From contig JAKZAP010000021.1 in assembly GCA_023053575.1 (NCBI GenBank), positions 15,686,212-15,750,211 on the forward strand: a stretch of DNA of 64,000 bases, given 5' to 3'. Of the stretch, positions 38,701 to 43,144 are shown piece after piece; positions within the stretch are counted from its first letter, which is position 1; the number at the start of each line of letters is the position of its first letter. The notes beneath the pieces were generated by a model. That model searched no databases, had not been told where the DNA came from, and saw only the letters and a program-made list of their open reading frames with translations. This stretch comes from Branchinecta lynchi (taxonomy: Eukaryota > Arthropoda > Branchiopoda > Anostraca > Branchinectidae). Made by a program: the position numbers and the translations under genes.

Positions 38701-40626
38701 GCACACTATATTATTTCCATAGAAGCAGGCTATAGACTAAGGGCGGGGCAACTAGAACAAAAAAAACTGTTTGTCTTTGAGTGTTCTCTAGTTATATTCC
38801 TCCTATGGTTATTATCAGTTAAGGAGAGAGTTCAACACATGCGGAGGACTTTTTACAATATTTCTTTTTAAGTCCAACAATTTAAATTTAATACACAATG
38901 CCCTCGTTCTTCCCTGAGCTAGAATTCTGTATTGTGTTTTACTATACGATGAAAAAAAAAAAAAAAATCGAAGTTGCAAGCCCCTTTTAAAGCAGGTTTA
39001 AAAATCAGAAACTGCAAATAATTTGAACATTTTTCATTTAACATTTTTACAGACAGTTTTGAGTTTAGGTAATTGTGGTTGGCAAGCCCTCCTATACAAA
39101 TGACCAGACCGAGGTGCTTGAATCAGCCTGAAACAAGAAGCCCTATTCTTTGCAGGCAATTATTAGAATTCCAATATCTTCCTCTGACCTGAGTTATGAA
39201 AGAAAATCTGAAAGGTATCAGCACTAGCCTTGACAGGCTGAACTGGCAGTGCAGTTCTCCAATTCCCTGCTGTGAGCCAGGAACTACAATGGGCGGTTAG
39301 GGAAAGCTATCCTGGTGTCGTCTCATACCCTTCCTTTCACAATCACCACATTTCTCCAGGTGCCATTTGAAGCAAGTCGTTTTGGCTTGTCTCAAAGCAC
39401 TCTAGTACTCTAGCCTCATTTCAGGCAGGGTGCTCAAACGTCTAGCACCATGCCTGGGTGCTAGACGTTCAAGCACTGTACCTTGGATTTCATGTATGGT
39501 GCATGGATTTCAGTATACAGTGCATACAGAAAAAACACAGTTTCTGTCATTACAACTGAGCACCAGCTCGGACAGGGCTGAAATTACTACTATGAATTAG
39601 AGAAATCAAAGACAATCCTTTATATATTTTTCACAACAAATGTTCAATATTCTGGTTGGCTGCTAGGTAGAAAAAGCTGAGGCACAGGACACTTTGCATG
39701 CAAAACCCTTGACTATGTAGAAAAGGAAATGAGGTTTTTCACATCAGTCATCAGCCGAGCCTTTTTGTTTTTCTTGTGAAAAATATATAAAGGATTGTCT
39801 TCAGTCTTTGATTTCTCTAATTCACGGTAGTAATTAAGCCCTGTCCGAGCTGGTGCTAAGTCGTTATGACAGAAACAGTGTTTTGATGTATGCACTGTAT
39901 ACTGAAATCCATGCACCATACATGAAATCCAACGTACAGTGCTTGAACATCTAGCACCCAGACATGGTGCTAGACGTTTGAGCACCGTGCCTGAAAAGGG
40001 GCTAGTGTACTAGACGGTCTCAAAGGGTTATGCCACTCTCGAAAGTACAGCATTCTGACCTATACTGGTGTTGGAGAAAGTCACAAGCTAAGGAATTCAA
40101 CCTCAGGATTAGAATTTAGGTGGTTTTCGGCACTAAGGAAGCACAGAAGACACTGAAGTTTTCACTCGTTCAGCAACCACGAGGACAATCAAGACAAGTG
40201 TTAAAGAAAATGTCAAATAAATATGAAGAGCTTGGCCAATGGTCAAAGATGCAAATACATCTTTTACACAGAAGAGGCTATACACTAAACATATTATTAG
40301 TAGATGACCTTGTGATATGAACCATAGCTAAATAATAATATGTGATGTCTTCAGACTCTGAACTGTATATTTTTTTTTTTTGATTTGTTAAACATCTGTG
40401 CCAGCTTTTTGTTTAATTGTTTAAAACTACCAGGAAGACACAAAATTGCCTACCTGTCTATTTTTACTGATTCATTTCCCATCCATGGAATGAGATGTTT
40501 CCCTTGATCCAAAAAGAGTGCTTTCTCGTCATCACAGAAAACTTTGCAGGAATAACCAAAGACGAACAGCTCGTCCGCAACTTCTTTTGATGGTGGTACC
40601 CATTTCTGCTTCTTTAGTAGGGACAT
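2584..40626 (-). CDS. SFSWAP: SFSWAP (SWAP/SURP splicing regulator), 12 exons, 3' end outside window
   Basis: This is a nuclear RS-type splicing regulator, homologous to Drosophila suppressor of white-apricot and vertebrate SFSWAP, whose family controls alternative splicing including that of its own transcript. Twelve exons join in frame: 40626-40454, 37492-37323, 35881-35682, 34151-33932, 26903-26746, 24961-24727, 22525-22373, 19837-19544, 15075-14113, 11127-10892, 8679-8501 and 2742-2584. All introns are GT-AG and junction phases agree throughout. They give 1046 codons plus 2 nt. Domain order: SWAP N-terminal domain (about residues 18-150, with HLIPWMG, DRYD and CDEERYMAL), SURP1 (about 187-236), acidic segment with YLHPSL (about 256-280), SURP2 split across two exons (about 358-408), APISF block, a long disordered region with a coiled [12 protein letters not shown] segment, then an RS/KR-rich tail. 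Vertebrate SFSWAP is about 950 residues, so this orthologue is longer. The final C-terminal exon(s) were not found left of 2584. Orthology rests on domain order and many conserved blocks and is very secure. Confidence 0.95.
2743..3113. other. SFSWAP intron 11, left portion; possible LINE 3' tail
   Basis: The only structured item is a short run of TACTGA/GATACT hexamers at about 2958-2982. On the minus strand it follows AATAAAG like a LINE 3' microsatellite tail. No coding match was found. Confidence 0.35.
3897..5467 (+). mobile_element. Pearl-like family A copy with about 7-8 core units
   Basis: Starts near ccaaacaagac (shared with 26938). It has a non-repeated left segment (gatccagacaactgggtctt), then head-to-tail units of 136-137 bp beginning actttccggt at 4551, 4688, 4824, 4961 and 5097, plus older units before. 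A tail follows with (ACGG)n at 5373-5415 and the palindrome TTTTGGGATCCCAAAA at 5452-5467. GGGATCCCAAAAAT occurs at both 3921 and 5456. It interrupts a family B element. Confidence 0.8.
4551..5100 (+). repeat. 137-bp tandem array with 273-bp higher-order dimer
   Basis: Unit starts are spaced 137, 136, 137 and 136 bp. Alternating units share private variants (cagcatgtcttcctacc versus cagcatttcttcctacc; aatcaacttc versus aatcaatttc). The pattern therefore repeats every 273 bp, so the latest amplification copied dimers. Confidence 0.85.
7058..7203. mobile_element. TA-type MITE (CACTGTAAAAA family), left end eroded
   Basis: Contains the family's palindromic interior (gggattaatcttgtctcta, gagataagattgatcccagt) and the right end ctcggagaaactttttacag. 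The left terminus is not recognisable. Other copies lie at 10058, 25815, 47143 and 48089. Confidence 0.7.
7204..8172. other. Intron sequence without recognised gene
   Basis: A 115-codon plus-strand frame (7221-7568) has no recognisable domain and no splice-site support. Also present are a short TA-rich run near 7275 and a poly-C tract near 7997. Nothing functional is supported. Confidence 0.45.
8173..8256 (+). mobile_element. LINE 3' tail with (ATT)n
   Basis: A plus-strand 3' end of the type gggtaagaaataaattattatt, followed by ATT repeats to about 8255. It is typical of CR1/L2-like LINE tails. No coding sequence is attached. Confidence 0.5.
8501..8679 (-). CDS. SFSWAP: SFSWAP coding exon 11, start of RS domain
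   Basis: Encodes [20 protein letters not shown] followed by [20 protein letters not shown] and a lysine run. This is an arginine/serine-rich domain typical of splicing regulators and acts in nuclear speckle targeting and protein contacts in the family. Acceptor tttcag|GAA, donor AG|gtaaga (phase 2). It follows the disordered exon 10 linker, as in vertebrate SFSWAP. Confidence 0.92.
8892..8990 (+). pseudogene. LINE C-terminal remnant
   Basis: 33 uninterrupted codons read [20 protein letters not shown] then [13 protein letters not shown]. This is the PWNSL..AV.A.S..SFK...D end found in many CR1/L2-like LINE ORF2 proteins, and closely parallels PWNSLTKDAVNAESVNSFKC in the fragment at 62457-63003. 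It is an isolated scrap in intron 10. Confidence 0.65.
9445..9985 (+). repeat. Dispersed repeat D, forward copy
   Basis: About 540 bp whose reverse complement recurs at 19905-20365, sharing blocks such as ttttggctcgagaaaaaac, taataaacagttggagcatt, cattgtttgacggtgtt and aacattcatagtggcaa. No coding or terminal structure is recognised. The family is unnamed. Confidence 0.75.
10058..10206. mobile_element. TA-type MITE (CACTGTAAAAA family)
   Basis: Inverted ends CACTGTAAAA and TTTTAACAGTG are flanked by TA on both sides (10056-7 and 10207-8), as expected for a Tc1/mariner-type target duplication. The interior is palindromic around ctctaattcggattaatctt. Confidence 0.8.
10385..10530 (+). mobile_element. 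Half of foldback family E
   Basis: Matches one arm of the foldback at 46765-47034: ttgacagcctgacgaggacc, cttgccaagaagggccgaaa, atatcgctgacgaagaatcg and aaacattgtttgaata. Only one arm is present. Confidence 0.7.
10555..10842. mobile_element. MITE F (CCCGATGAAAAATTT ends)
   Basis: Inverted ends CCCGATGAAAAATTT and aaatttttcatcggg, with an interior of agtagtatccagtagcatcc-type short repeats. Copies lie at 51511-51793 (inverted) and 60005-60297. It lies 50 nt beyond the exon 10 donor. Confidence 0.8.
10892..11127 (-). CDS. SFSWAP: SFSWAP coding exon 10 (Pro/Ser/Thr linker)
   Basis: Encodes (G)[19 protein letters not shown], then [39 protein letters not shown] and EDGEVSSSE. It is proline- and acid-rich and almost certainly disordered. 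Acceptor tttcag|GT, donor GAG|gtaagt, phase 0. [11 protein letters not shown] has the look of a SUMO-interaction-type motif (acidic residues followed by IQIVG); this is a guess. An 'F' MITE ends about 50 nt downstream of the donor. Confidence 0.88.
11128..12862. other. SFSWAP intron 9, left part; AT-rich inverted repeat and short duplications
   Basis: Holds an AT-rich palindromic patch at 11285-11395 (aattcagcataaaattc against gaattttcaagc-like sequence). A duplicated cagacagtcttcatgt lies at 11950-11983, and a gagtcc/gagacg-type low-complexity run at 11990-12110. No gene is supported. Confidence 0.5.
12863..13315. mobile_element. MITE G (TTTAAAGGNACAGAAAACTT ends) with tRNA-like segment
   Basis: Inverted ends tttaaaggaacagaaaactt and ttctgtgcctttaaa. 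The interior shares ccgagtcgatactgagagta and gtgtgccgggagtaggaatc with the copy at 45006-45411. On the minus strand the segment at about 13030-13095 has a box-B-like CGTTCGATTCC, so a tRNA-like piece is embedded. Confidence 0.75.
13316..14100 (-). mobile_element. Reverse-oriented relic of pearl-like family B
   Basis: The reverse complement carries family B phrases (catcaagtttcattcaaatt, ccgaatcc-type blocks) like those at 3250-3900. A 45-50-bp segment starting gcttgatggatggataaaga is duplicated in tandem at 13423-13515. It abuts the exon 9 donor region. Confidence 0.55.
14113..15075 (-). CDS. SFSWAP: SFSWAP coding exon 9 (long exon with internal repeat)
   Basis: This is the largest exon, 963 nt: 2 nt, 320 codons, 1 nt. 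It starts (D)[14 protein letters not shown] with a basic [16 protein letters not shown] motif, a proline run and a second [17 protein letters not shown] segment. Three tandem 28-residue repeats follow (14686-14435), then an acidic coiled segment [18 protein letters not shown] and [17 protein letters not shown]. The last part matches the vertebrate region KLEDRLAAAAREKL..ERKRKAALFLQTLK. Acceptor tttcag|AT, donor G|gtaagc. The triple repeat and its flanks have no vertebrate equivalent I can recall. Confidence 0.93.
14435..14686 (-). repeat. 84-bp (28-residue) in-frame triple repeat inside SFSWAP exon 9
   Basis: Three consecutive 28-residue units start [18 protein letters not shown] and SSDSLDKKT. 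Each ends with a (D/T)(S/P)(K/Q)LS..(S/P).IE pattern. The DNA period is 84 bp with no frame disruption. Each unit offers several SP/TP sites that could be phosphorylated, which is an inference. The third copy is the most diverged. Confidence 0.9.
15356..15790. mobile_element. MITE H (TTAAAGGACCC ends)
   Basis: Left end ttaaaggacccctcacact, right end acaggtcccttaa. The interior includes ctgttttaagccttttccg and cttctcgcagacaacc. Other copies: 31349-about 31740, 52222-52604 (inverted), partials near 45580-45690 and 60435-60652. Confidence 0.75.
15791..16279. other. Intron sequence, nothing recognised
   Basis: A short A-rich stretch near 15820 and no coding or terminal structure. A gccctgcacgacagagcagg self-complementary motif lies near 16218-16237 on the minus strand. 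Confidence 0.4.
16280..16352 (-). tRNA. tRNA-like gene or pseudogene (anticodon position reads TGT)
   Basis: The minus strand has box A TAGCTCAGTTGG and box B GGTTCAAATCC, acceptor arms CCCTCAG/CTGAGGA (6 of 7 pairs), a paired T arm CTGGG/CCCGG, and a T run 5 nt after the end. The anticodon loop is CGTGTAA, so positions 34-36 are TGT (Thr), but position 33 is G instead of the invariant U. The anticodon stem and D stem each contain a mismatch. It may be a decayed tRNA or a SINE head. The hAT-like MITE at 16360 inserted directly at its 5' end. Confidence 0.5.
16360..16654. mobile_element. hAT-like MITE with 21-bp minisatellite
   Basis: Inverted ends CGAGGGGTTGCCCACTCCC and GGAGAGTGGGCAGCCCCTGA are flanked by a perfect 8-bp duplication GGCTTGAG (16352-16359 and 16655-16662). 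The same ends and a subterminal GTGTACAC occur in the 2.27-kb element at 29984-32255. An 8-bp duplication with G-rich ends points to the hAT superfamily. No transposase. Confidence 0.82.
16399..16615 (+). repeat. 21-bp GC-rich minisatellite inside the hAT-like MITE
   Basis: About five near-identical units gtggcacgcgtggcggaagg(g) occupy 16405-16500. After an unrelated about 30-bp spacer, more diverged gtggcgcgcgtggcgga units follow to 16615. The frames through it are artefacts of the repeat. Confidence 0.85.
16868..17098. mobile_element. Foldback E copy
   Basis: The left arm runs atattcaaataatgcatata ... agcgatatttcggcccttct. The right arm is its inverted counterpart (gggccggaatatcgctgc ... 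atgcattatttgaatata). This is the same family as 46765-47034 and 63139-63347. Confidence 0.75.
17393..18720 (-). pseudogene. LINE (CR1/Jockey-like) reverse transcriptase, decayed
   Basis: The minus strand reads a reverse transcriptase from [11 protein letters not shown] through motif A region [20 protein letters not shown], then [25 protein letters not shown] at the catalytic box, [16 protein letters not shown], and the C-terminal [21 protein letters not shown] stop codon near 18645 breaks the frame. The YxDD box has Val in place of the second Asp (18338-18349), so it is catalytically dead. A (TTGAA)-type tail at 17393-17425 marks the 3' end. Sense to the host gene. Confidence 0.85.
18826..19386. 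mobile_element. hAT-like MITE I (CAGAGATGGGCGAATCC ends)
   Basis: Inverted ends CAGACATGGGCGAATCC and GGATTCGCCCATCTCTG are flanked by a perfect 8-bp duplication GCCGCTGT (18818-18825, 19387-19394). Subterminal clusters of ggattcgaatcc palindromes. Copies at 22692-23157 and 26278-26700. No transposase. Confidence 0.85.
19544..19837 (-). CDS. SFSWAP: SFSWAP coding exon 8 (APISF block)
   Basis: Begins (A)[13 protein letters not shown], the counterpart of the vertebrate FAPISFAIKAKE block, then an acidic stretch [14 protein letters not shown] and a Ser-rich end SSSSES. Acceptor ttgcag|CA, donor G|gtgagt, phase 1 on both sides. Residues 437-534. The middle ([19 protein letters not shown]) has no counterpart I recognise. 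Low-complexity composition suggests a disordered linker. Confidence 0.92.
19905..20365 (-). repeat. Dispersed repeat D, reverse copy
   Basis: Reverse complement of 9445-9985 with matching blocks (aatgctccaactgtttatta, gaatgttcaaaaccacaa, tctcgagccaaaac). Divergence is moderate. Sits in intron 7 close to exon 8. Confidence 0.75.
20366..21552. other. SFSWAP intron 7 middle, nothing recognised
   Basis: Short frames only, no domain, no inverted ends noticed. A small atctatctaatctatctac run lies near 20708. Confidence 0.4.
21553..21903. mobile_element. hAT-like MITE J (CAGAGCAAAATAACACTAGG ends)
   Basis: Ends CAGAGCAAAATAACACTAGG and CCCTAGTGTTATTTCGCTCTG. Flanking 8-mers AGTCGGAA and GGTCGGAA match at 7 of 8. 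The interior (gcaaaggtgcggtctgc, atcgctagtggtgctagtat) is shared with copies at 25009, 52719 and 63374. Confidence 0.85.
22046..22295. mobile_element. MITE K (GAGCGTGTTCCACCCT ends, TAA duplication)
   Basis: Ends GAGCGTGTTTCACCCT and gggcggaacaggctc, flanked by TAA on each side. The interior is rich in gtagttactac palindromes. A 3-bp duplication fits PIF/Harbinger-type transposition, by inference. Copies: 25393-25693, 50213-50516, 50904-51197, and part at 53935-54055. Confidence 0.8.
22373..22525 (-). CDS. SFSWAP: SFSWAP coding exon 7, second half of SURP2
   Basis: Completes SURP2: (N)[20 protein letters not shown], corresponding to the vertebrate [20 protein letters not shown]. A Glu/Lys-rich linker follows, [18 protein letters not shown]. 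Acceptor tgtag|AC, donor G|gtgagt (phase 1). Residues 386-436. Conservation of the RF.F and YY.F aromatic positions supports a functional module. Confidence 0.94.
22692..23157. mobile_element. hAT-like MITE I copy
   Basis: Starts cagagatgggcgaatccgat and ends gggttcgcccatcttt. Flanks GGGTAAAA and GGATAAAA match at 7 of 8. Dense ggattcgaatcc motifs. Confidence 0.8.
23158..23929. other. SFSWAP intron 6 part; LINE-type (ATT)n tail
   Basis: A run of ATT repeats at about 23425-23452 followed by attcgaatccttcaaaac looks like the 3' tail of a minus-strand LINE. No coding attached. Remainder unassigned. Confidence 0.45.
23930..24610 (+). repeat. Dispersed repeat C, uninterrupted copy
   Basis: Shares long blocks with 59215-60370 (ttgctgactgccatactccg, tatattctccggatcatttg, gcaatctgacagctatagag, gttagtgcccattgtgcttt). 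This copy lacks the two insertions present in the other and so serves as the empty-site reference. Confidence 0.8.
24727..24961 (-). CDS. SFSWAP: SFSWAP coding exon 6, first half of SURP2
   Basis: Starts [19 protein letters not shown], continues with a charged [13 protein letters not shown] segment and a KKELLEP motif, then opens SURP2 with [20 protein letters not shown] and VKAK. Acceptor ttttcag|GTC and donor A|gtaagt; the split Asn codon is completed by exon 7. An intron inside the SURP2 fold, just after VKAK, matches the family pattern KAKND.RF. A hAT-like MITE lies 47 nt upstream of the exon, close to where the branch point is expected. Confidence 0.94.
25009..25365. mobile_element. hAT-like MITE J copy with perfect 8-bp duplication
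   Basis: Ends cagagcaaaagaacactagg and ctagtgttattttgctctg. Flanked by GTTTGGTA at 25001-25008 and 25366-25373. It lies 47 nt upstream of SFSWAP exon 6. Confidence 0.9.
25393..25693. mobile_element. MITE K copy
   Basis: Ends gagcgtgttccaccctactt and gttaggagggtggaatgcgc-tc. No clear flanking duplication. Interior as in the 22046 copy. Confidence 0.75.
25815..25997. mobile_element. TA-type MITE copy
   Basis: Ends CACTGTAAAAATTTT and aatttttacagcg, flanked by TA on both sides. Nearly complete palindrome with the agataagattatc/gattaatc interior. Confidence 0.8.
26278..26700. mobile_element. hAT-like MITE I copy
   Basis: Starts cagagatgggcgaatcatat and ends near cggattcgcccgccgatgg. No clear duplication. 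Ends 45 nt from the exon 5 donor. Confidence 0.7.
26746..26903 (-). CDS. SFSWAP: SFSWAP coding exon 5 (acidic YLHPSL block)
   Basis: The exon has a split Ala codon then 52 codons: [29 protein letters not shown] and [11 protein letters not shown]. The acidic run followed by YLHPSL corresponds to the vertebrate DDDDEEDGNYLHPSLF segment after SURP1. Acceptor tttag|CC, donor GAG|gtaaga, phase 0. A pearl-like element begins about 34 nt upstream of the exon and an 'I' hAT-like MITE ends about 45 nt downstream of the donor, so the exon is hemmed in on both sides by mobile DNA. Confidence 0.93.
27271..28946 (+). mobile_element. Pearl-like family B copy inside family A
   Basis: Left end gagctacgagctcatatggc, right end hairpin atggcacttgagtaagct/caagtgccat at about 28916-28942. 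The 5' 280 bp are almost identical to the copy at 3114. Units with ggatccggtccggattt repeat about every 280 bp. A foreign segment, about 28440-28740, interrupts it. Confidence 0.8.
28440..28740 (+). mobile_element. Possible tRNA-derived SINE insertion with tRNA-like head
   Basis: This segment is not part of the family B core. At 28624-28696 it has box A TGGCTCAGTTGG and a box-B-like GGTTCGCTCCC, with loop CTTATAA reading anticodon TAT. The anticodon stem and T stem are poorly paired, so it is not a functional tRNA by eye. A SINE head or tRNA pseudogene is the best reading. Confidence 0.4.
30015..30105 (+). repeat. GC-rich array, left end of hAT-like element
   Basis: Repeats of ggcaccggcacggcaccg with irregular unit lengths. 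The matching array lies at 32131-32220 near the opposite end. Confidence 0.85.
30310..30905. repeat. TATCGATA-rich palindromic repeats
   Basis: Four units of about 36-39 bp, each with cgatatatcgatatttt and ctttcgatatt, lie at 30314-30440. Two further clusters follow at 30628-30705 and 30822-30905. The ATCGATATATCGAT core is self-complementary. Confidence 0.8.
31265..31925. repeat. Direct repeats surrounding MITE H
   Basis: A segment gatccccatgagcccatgat ... agggttttgctt ... aatttccagctcccttaaa (31280-31352) recurs at 31762-31832 and more loosely at 31865-31920. The MITE H copy (31349-about 31740) sits between the first two. The MITE probably landed in a pre-existing tandem repeat. Confidence 0.65.
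33195..33751 (+). mobile_element. Pearl-like family A copy, short
   Basis: About 2.5 core units (gctttccggtttttgccgga at 33293 and 33429) followed by the standard tail and the terminal palindrome TTTTGGGATCCCAAAA at 33736-33751. It begins directly against the 5' truncation of the split LINE. Confidence 0.8.
33932..34151 (-). CDS. SFSWAP: SFSWAP coding exon 4, SURP1 module
   Basis: This exon encodes the first SURP (SWAP) module: [20 protein letters not shown], then [14 protein letters not shown] and [10 protein letters not shown]. The SURP core pattern (I..TA.FV...G..FE..L......F.FL...H..Y.YY) is intact apart from Met where many members have Phe after GRQ. A proline/glutamate tail [10 protein letters not shown] follows. 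The acceptor is tttcag|CCT and the donor G|gtaggt (phase 1). Residues 182-254. SURP modules mediate contacts with other spliceosomal proteins such as SF1; that role is inferred from the family. Confidence 0.95.
34303..34475. mobile_element. Poly-G/C MITE (GTATCCAG ends)
   Basis: Imperfect inverted ends cccgtatccagg and ccactggatacgg enclose two long G tracts and a C tract. No target duplication seen. Confidence 0.5.
35081..35421. mobile_element. Foldback/MITE L (CACTGTCAGAAGTTTCATA ends)
   Basis: Inverted arms cactgtcagaagtttcatag and tatgaaacttcggacagtg extend inward through acaacacaaggatgcgcg and matching sequence. A second left end lies at 50209/50517, where MITE K has inserted into it. 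Confidence 0.75.
35682..35881 (-). CDS. SFSWAP: SFSWAP coding exon 3
   Basis: Two nucleotides complete a split Glu codon, followed by 66 codons: [20 protein letters not shown], then [10 protein letters not shown] and an acidic/proline linker [15 protein letters not shown]. This matches the family block EEYKRL..YNAVGFTYG. The acceptor is ctatag|AG and the donor GTT|gtaagt, phase 0. It ends the SWAP N-terminal region (residues 115-181) and leads directly into SURP1 in the next exon. Confidence 0.94.
35990..36486 (-). pseudogene. LINE reverse transcriptase C-terminal fragment
   Basis: The minus strand reads [40 protein letters not shown], then after a frameshift near 36235 a Cys-containing C-terminal region ending FNSTNL stop. 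The [13 protein letters not shown] block is typical of CR1/Jockey-like LINEs. Sense to SFSWAP, in intron 2. Confidence 0.8.
36698..37026. mobile_element. hAT-like poly-G MITE (CAGTGGCRAAA ends)
   Basis: Inverted ends CAGTGGCAAAACTAG and CTATTTTCGCCACTG. G tracts sit just inside both ends. Flanking 8-mers ATCTGGCC and ACCTGCCC match at 6 of 8. The interior has tttaccgaca and ttgccgcttcgcg phrases shared with the elements at 43145 and 45734. Confidence 0.7.
37323..37492 (-). CDS. SFSWAP: SFSWAP coding exon 2
   Basis: The exon continues the SWAP N-terminal domain: (R)[14 protein letters not shown] then [19 protein letters not shown], matching the family signature around DRYDGRG and CDEERY. The acceptor is ttgtag|G and the donor CAT G|gtaagg (phase 1). 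Encoded residues are 59-114. It is flanked by a 3.0-kb intron upstream and a 1.4-kb intron downstream; the downstream intron holds a poly-G MITE and a LINE relic. Confidence 0.94.
37493..39424. other. SFSWAP intron 1, left part
   Basis: No gene. A poly-G tract (about 37880) and a tttattta run at 38555-38575 (possible LINE tail) are the only structured items. Base composition is A/T-rich and looks more unique than other introns. Confidence 0.5.
39425..39995. mobile_element. Foldback element with about 200-bp arms
   Basis: The left arm (gctcaaacgtctagcaccat, gcaccagctcggacagggct, gacaatcctttatatat) reappears inverted on the right (atatataaaggattgtc, agccctgtccgagctggtgc, atggtgctagacgtttgagc). 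Arms about 39427-39630 and 39777-39992 with a roughly 140-bp loop. No coding. Confidence 0.85.
40454..40626 (-). CDS. SFSWAP: SFSWAP coding exon 1 (start ATG)
   Basis: The exon encodes 57 codons plus 2 nt, starting MSLLKKQKW and containing [12 protein letters not shown] and HLIPWMG, the opening of the SWAP N-terminal domain. The ATG at 40626-40624 is preferred because an in-frame TAA lies shortly upstream. However, a cttag acceptor-like site lies 13 nt before the ATG, so a short upstream exon carrying 5' UTR or an alternative start is possible. The donor is AG|gtaggc, leaving a split Arg codon completed by the G that opens exon 2. Confidence 0.93.
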
Positions 40627-40960
40627 GAGAAACAGGCCTAAGATTTATTTATTTATCTGAATATCGTATCCTCTTTTCATTGTTTCTCACAACGCAAAGC
40701 TCGCAACGCAAGTAACGCAACTCGAAACTGACATAGAGCTTCGTGTGCTGCCGCTAGATGGCTTAAGAGCATCCGCATTTGAACTTCGAACCGAGTTTGA
40801 AGGTGAATTGGATATGAACATTTCTCCCTAATATTAAACATTTTACGATCGTTATCTAACTACAGAAAAGAAACACCCGTTCTTTAAGACTTAGGTTTCG
40901 TTCGACTCGTGCGAAACGCAGACAAATCGGGTTTCCTCAGGGTTTCCAGCGTATGGCTAT
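40627..40960. promoter_or_regulatory. Immediate upstream region of SFSWAP
   Basis: This is where a promoter or 5' UTR would be expected if translation starts at 40626. No TATA box was convincing on the minus strand. It contains repeated gcaacgcaagtaacgcaact near 40693-40720. Assignment is by position only. Confidence 0.3.
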
Positions 40961-40963
40961 AAA

Positions 40964-41975
40964 GCATTGTCCTAATAGGTGTAATAAGCTGAATAACGCT
41001 ATACGCGATGTTTACGTCTTAATACACACGCCCGTTCAAATACGAACCCGAGAGGCTCTTATCAATCCAGCAAGCAGTGTTGCCAATGTCATACAGTATT
41101 TCGAGTTTCTGAACATCAGAAAAGTGTTCTTTGTGTTACTTGAAGTACACCAGTACAATTTGACGCCTAATATATTGTAAAGAGCAGTTAAATCTACGGA
41201 TGGGCAGCATTTGTCTTCGAAGTAGCATTAAGCAGTCGCAATTGAACAAAACGTGTCATTTTGGAGAAAAGTTGTTTCTTCAGCTTCCAACAAAGTAGAA
41301 CTTTACTGCTTCCCGTGGCAACCGTGAGGGCGCTGCTCCTTTCCTCGGCCCGCTGGCGGAACCAACCAAGCGAGCTGATTGGCCGTGCATAAGCCAGAAT
41401 AGAACGCTAGTCTATTCACCTTAAGTATTGTCCTAATAGGTGTAATAAGGTGTATTACCGCGTATAAGACTTATTACAGATTCCTCTTTTCCTCGGAGCG
41501 CGCTGTAATAAGGTGAATAAGGAGAATAGACTAGCGTTCTATTCTGGCATATGCAGGGCCAATCAGATCGCTTGGTTGGTTCCGCCACCGGGCCGAGGAG
41601 AGGCGCAGCGTCGTCAGGGTTGCCAATGAAAGCACAACAGTTCTACTTTGTTGGAAGCTAAAGAAACAACTTTTCTTAACAAAAACATGTTTTTGTTCTA
41701 TTACGACGGCTTTTCGTCAGTTCGAGGATCAATGCTGTCCATCCGTTATTTTAATAGCTCGAAAAATTGTATTACCTTGGCAACACCGGAAGCCGCATTG
41801 ATAAGAACCTCTTGGGTTGTATTTGAACAGGCGTGTGTATTAAGACATTAACATCGCGTATAGCGCTATTCACGTTATTACACCTATTAGGACAATGCCT
41901 TATTACAGCGCGTTCCGAGGAAAAGAGAGATCTGTAATAAGTGTTATACGCGGTAATACACCTTATTATACCTGA
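40964..41975. mobile_element. Roughly 0.95-kb hairpin (foldback) upstream of SFSWAP
   Basis: The left arm 40964-41431 and right arm about 41500-41905 are inverted copies (gcattgtcctaataggtgta, acacacgcccgttcaaatac, gttgtttcttcagcttccaa, gcggaaccaaccaagcgagc, gaatagaacgctagtctatt). The loop (taccgcgtataagacttatt) is itself repeated inverted at 41880-41970. Arms include CCAAT-type ctgattggcc. No coding. Confidence 0.85.
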
Positions 41976-43144
41976 CAGAGACACAACACCTACTTGTTCT
42001 CCTCAAGAGATAAAGTACCGTTGCAAGCGTTTGACTTGAATTGGCCATATTCTCGTTCAGCGCTTCCAAGCGGTCTAGTTTCTGTTAATCCTCCTATGCC
42101 TCATCGTCAGCACTTGGATCAGATTTGATATGGTAAAATATAGATCCACAGGCTAGTGCGTGGAAAACCTATCCCAGCCCAGGTAATGCCGTGTCCCAGG
42201 TAATGGAGGTTTTGCATACGTCTCAGCAGCAAAAAGTAAATATGTGACTCACTACCCTATGGATCCGAGATTTTACCACGTCTATATACGCAGGTGCTGG
42301 TAATGAGGCAATGGAGGCTAACATAAACTAGTCCGCTTGGAGCACTGAACGGTAACAAGGCCAATTATTTGTCAACATTGTAGTTGAGTCTAATTGTCGT
42401 GTGTGAACCTTTGAGGCATTTTCGTACATTCGTGTGAATGGCTCTGTTTGAGATAGATGCTAGATGCGCTACCGTACAGTAAACAATGACACGTTACTTC
42501 TTGGTGTACGTTTATCCAGGTTTGTTTTGTTATTTTCAATTCCTCTTAGGCCTAACCATGCTTAAAACTGTTTAAAATGCCTCTTCCCCTATTTTTGCTT
42601 TACCGAAATCCAGCCCAACTCTGTTTTGCGTCATCAAGTTTGTCATTTCTGGCTTCCGACTTCAGCACTGAATGCTGGCTGACTTTTCAACGGGGCTAAT
42701 GCGCGACTCGATAGGAAGCGAAAGCCCAATCGCTTATCTACTCGTCCGATAACTTATCGCCAGATTCCACATGTGATTGTTATTGTTCGTCTAGCACGTC
42801 TGACGGCAAATCGTCATCGGATTTTATGAAGAACGTATTACTCCCCTTAATCATGATTGGAGTTTTCGCGTTGATGCCATCCAGCCCGATGGTCATTTTT
42901 ATGTGTGTGGTATCTTCCGTTCAACGAAGCTCCTCCAGCTCTCCTGAACGAGTAGACGAAGATGGTACCTTCCTTTGTCTCGAGCCCGTTGTCGTGTTGA
43001 TGACACCGCATCATAGCGGCATTTACGCGTTGATGGCCTCTTCTGTCGAGCTCAACCACAGAAGCAGCGTTCTCGTCAACCGATCGTGGTACAAGTAAAA
43101 ATCAGACAAGTGTCGTTAAAGGACCCGCCGTACCGTACCTATAT
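41976..43144. other. Intergenic, no gene supported
   Basis: A 90-codon plus-strand frame at 42826-43098 and its minus-strand mirror have no recognisable domain. Sequence looks non-repetitive by eye. Nothing else assigned. Confidence 0.4.

Noticed and set aside
42826..43098. 90-codon frame with a hydrophobic start
   Set aside because: A signal-peptide-like start but no domain, no splice context, and an equally long mirror frame; not supportable.
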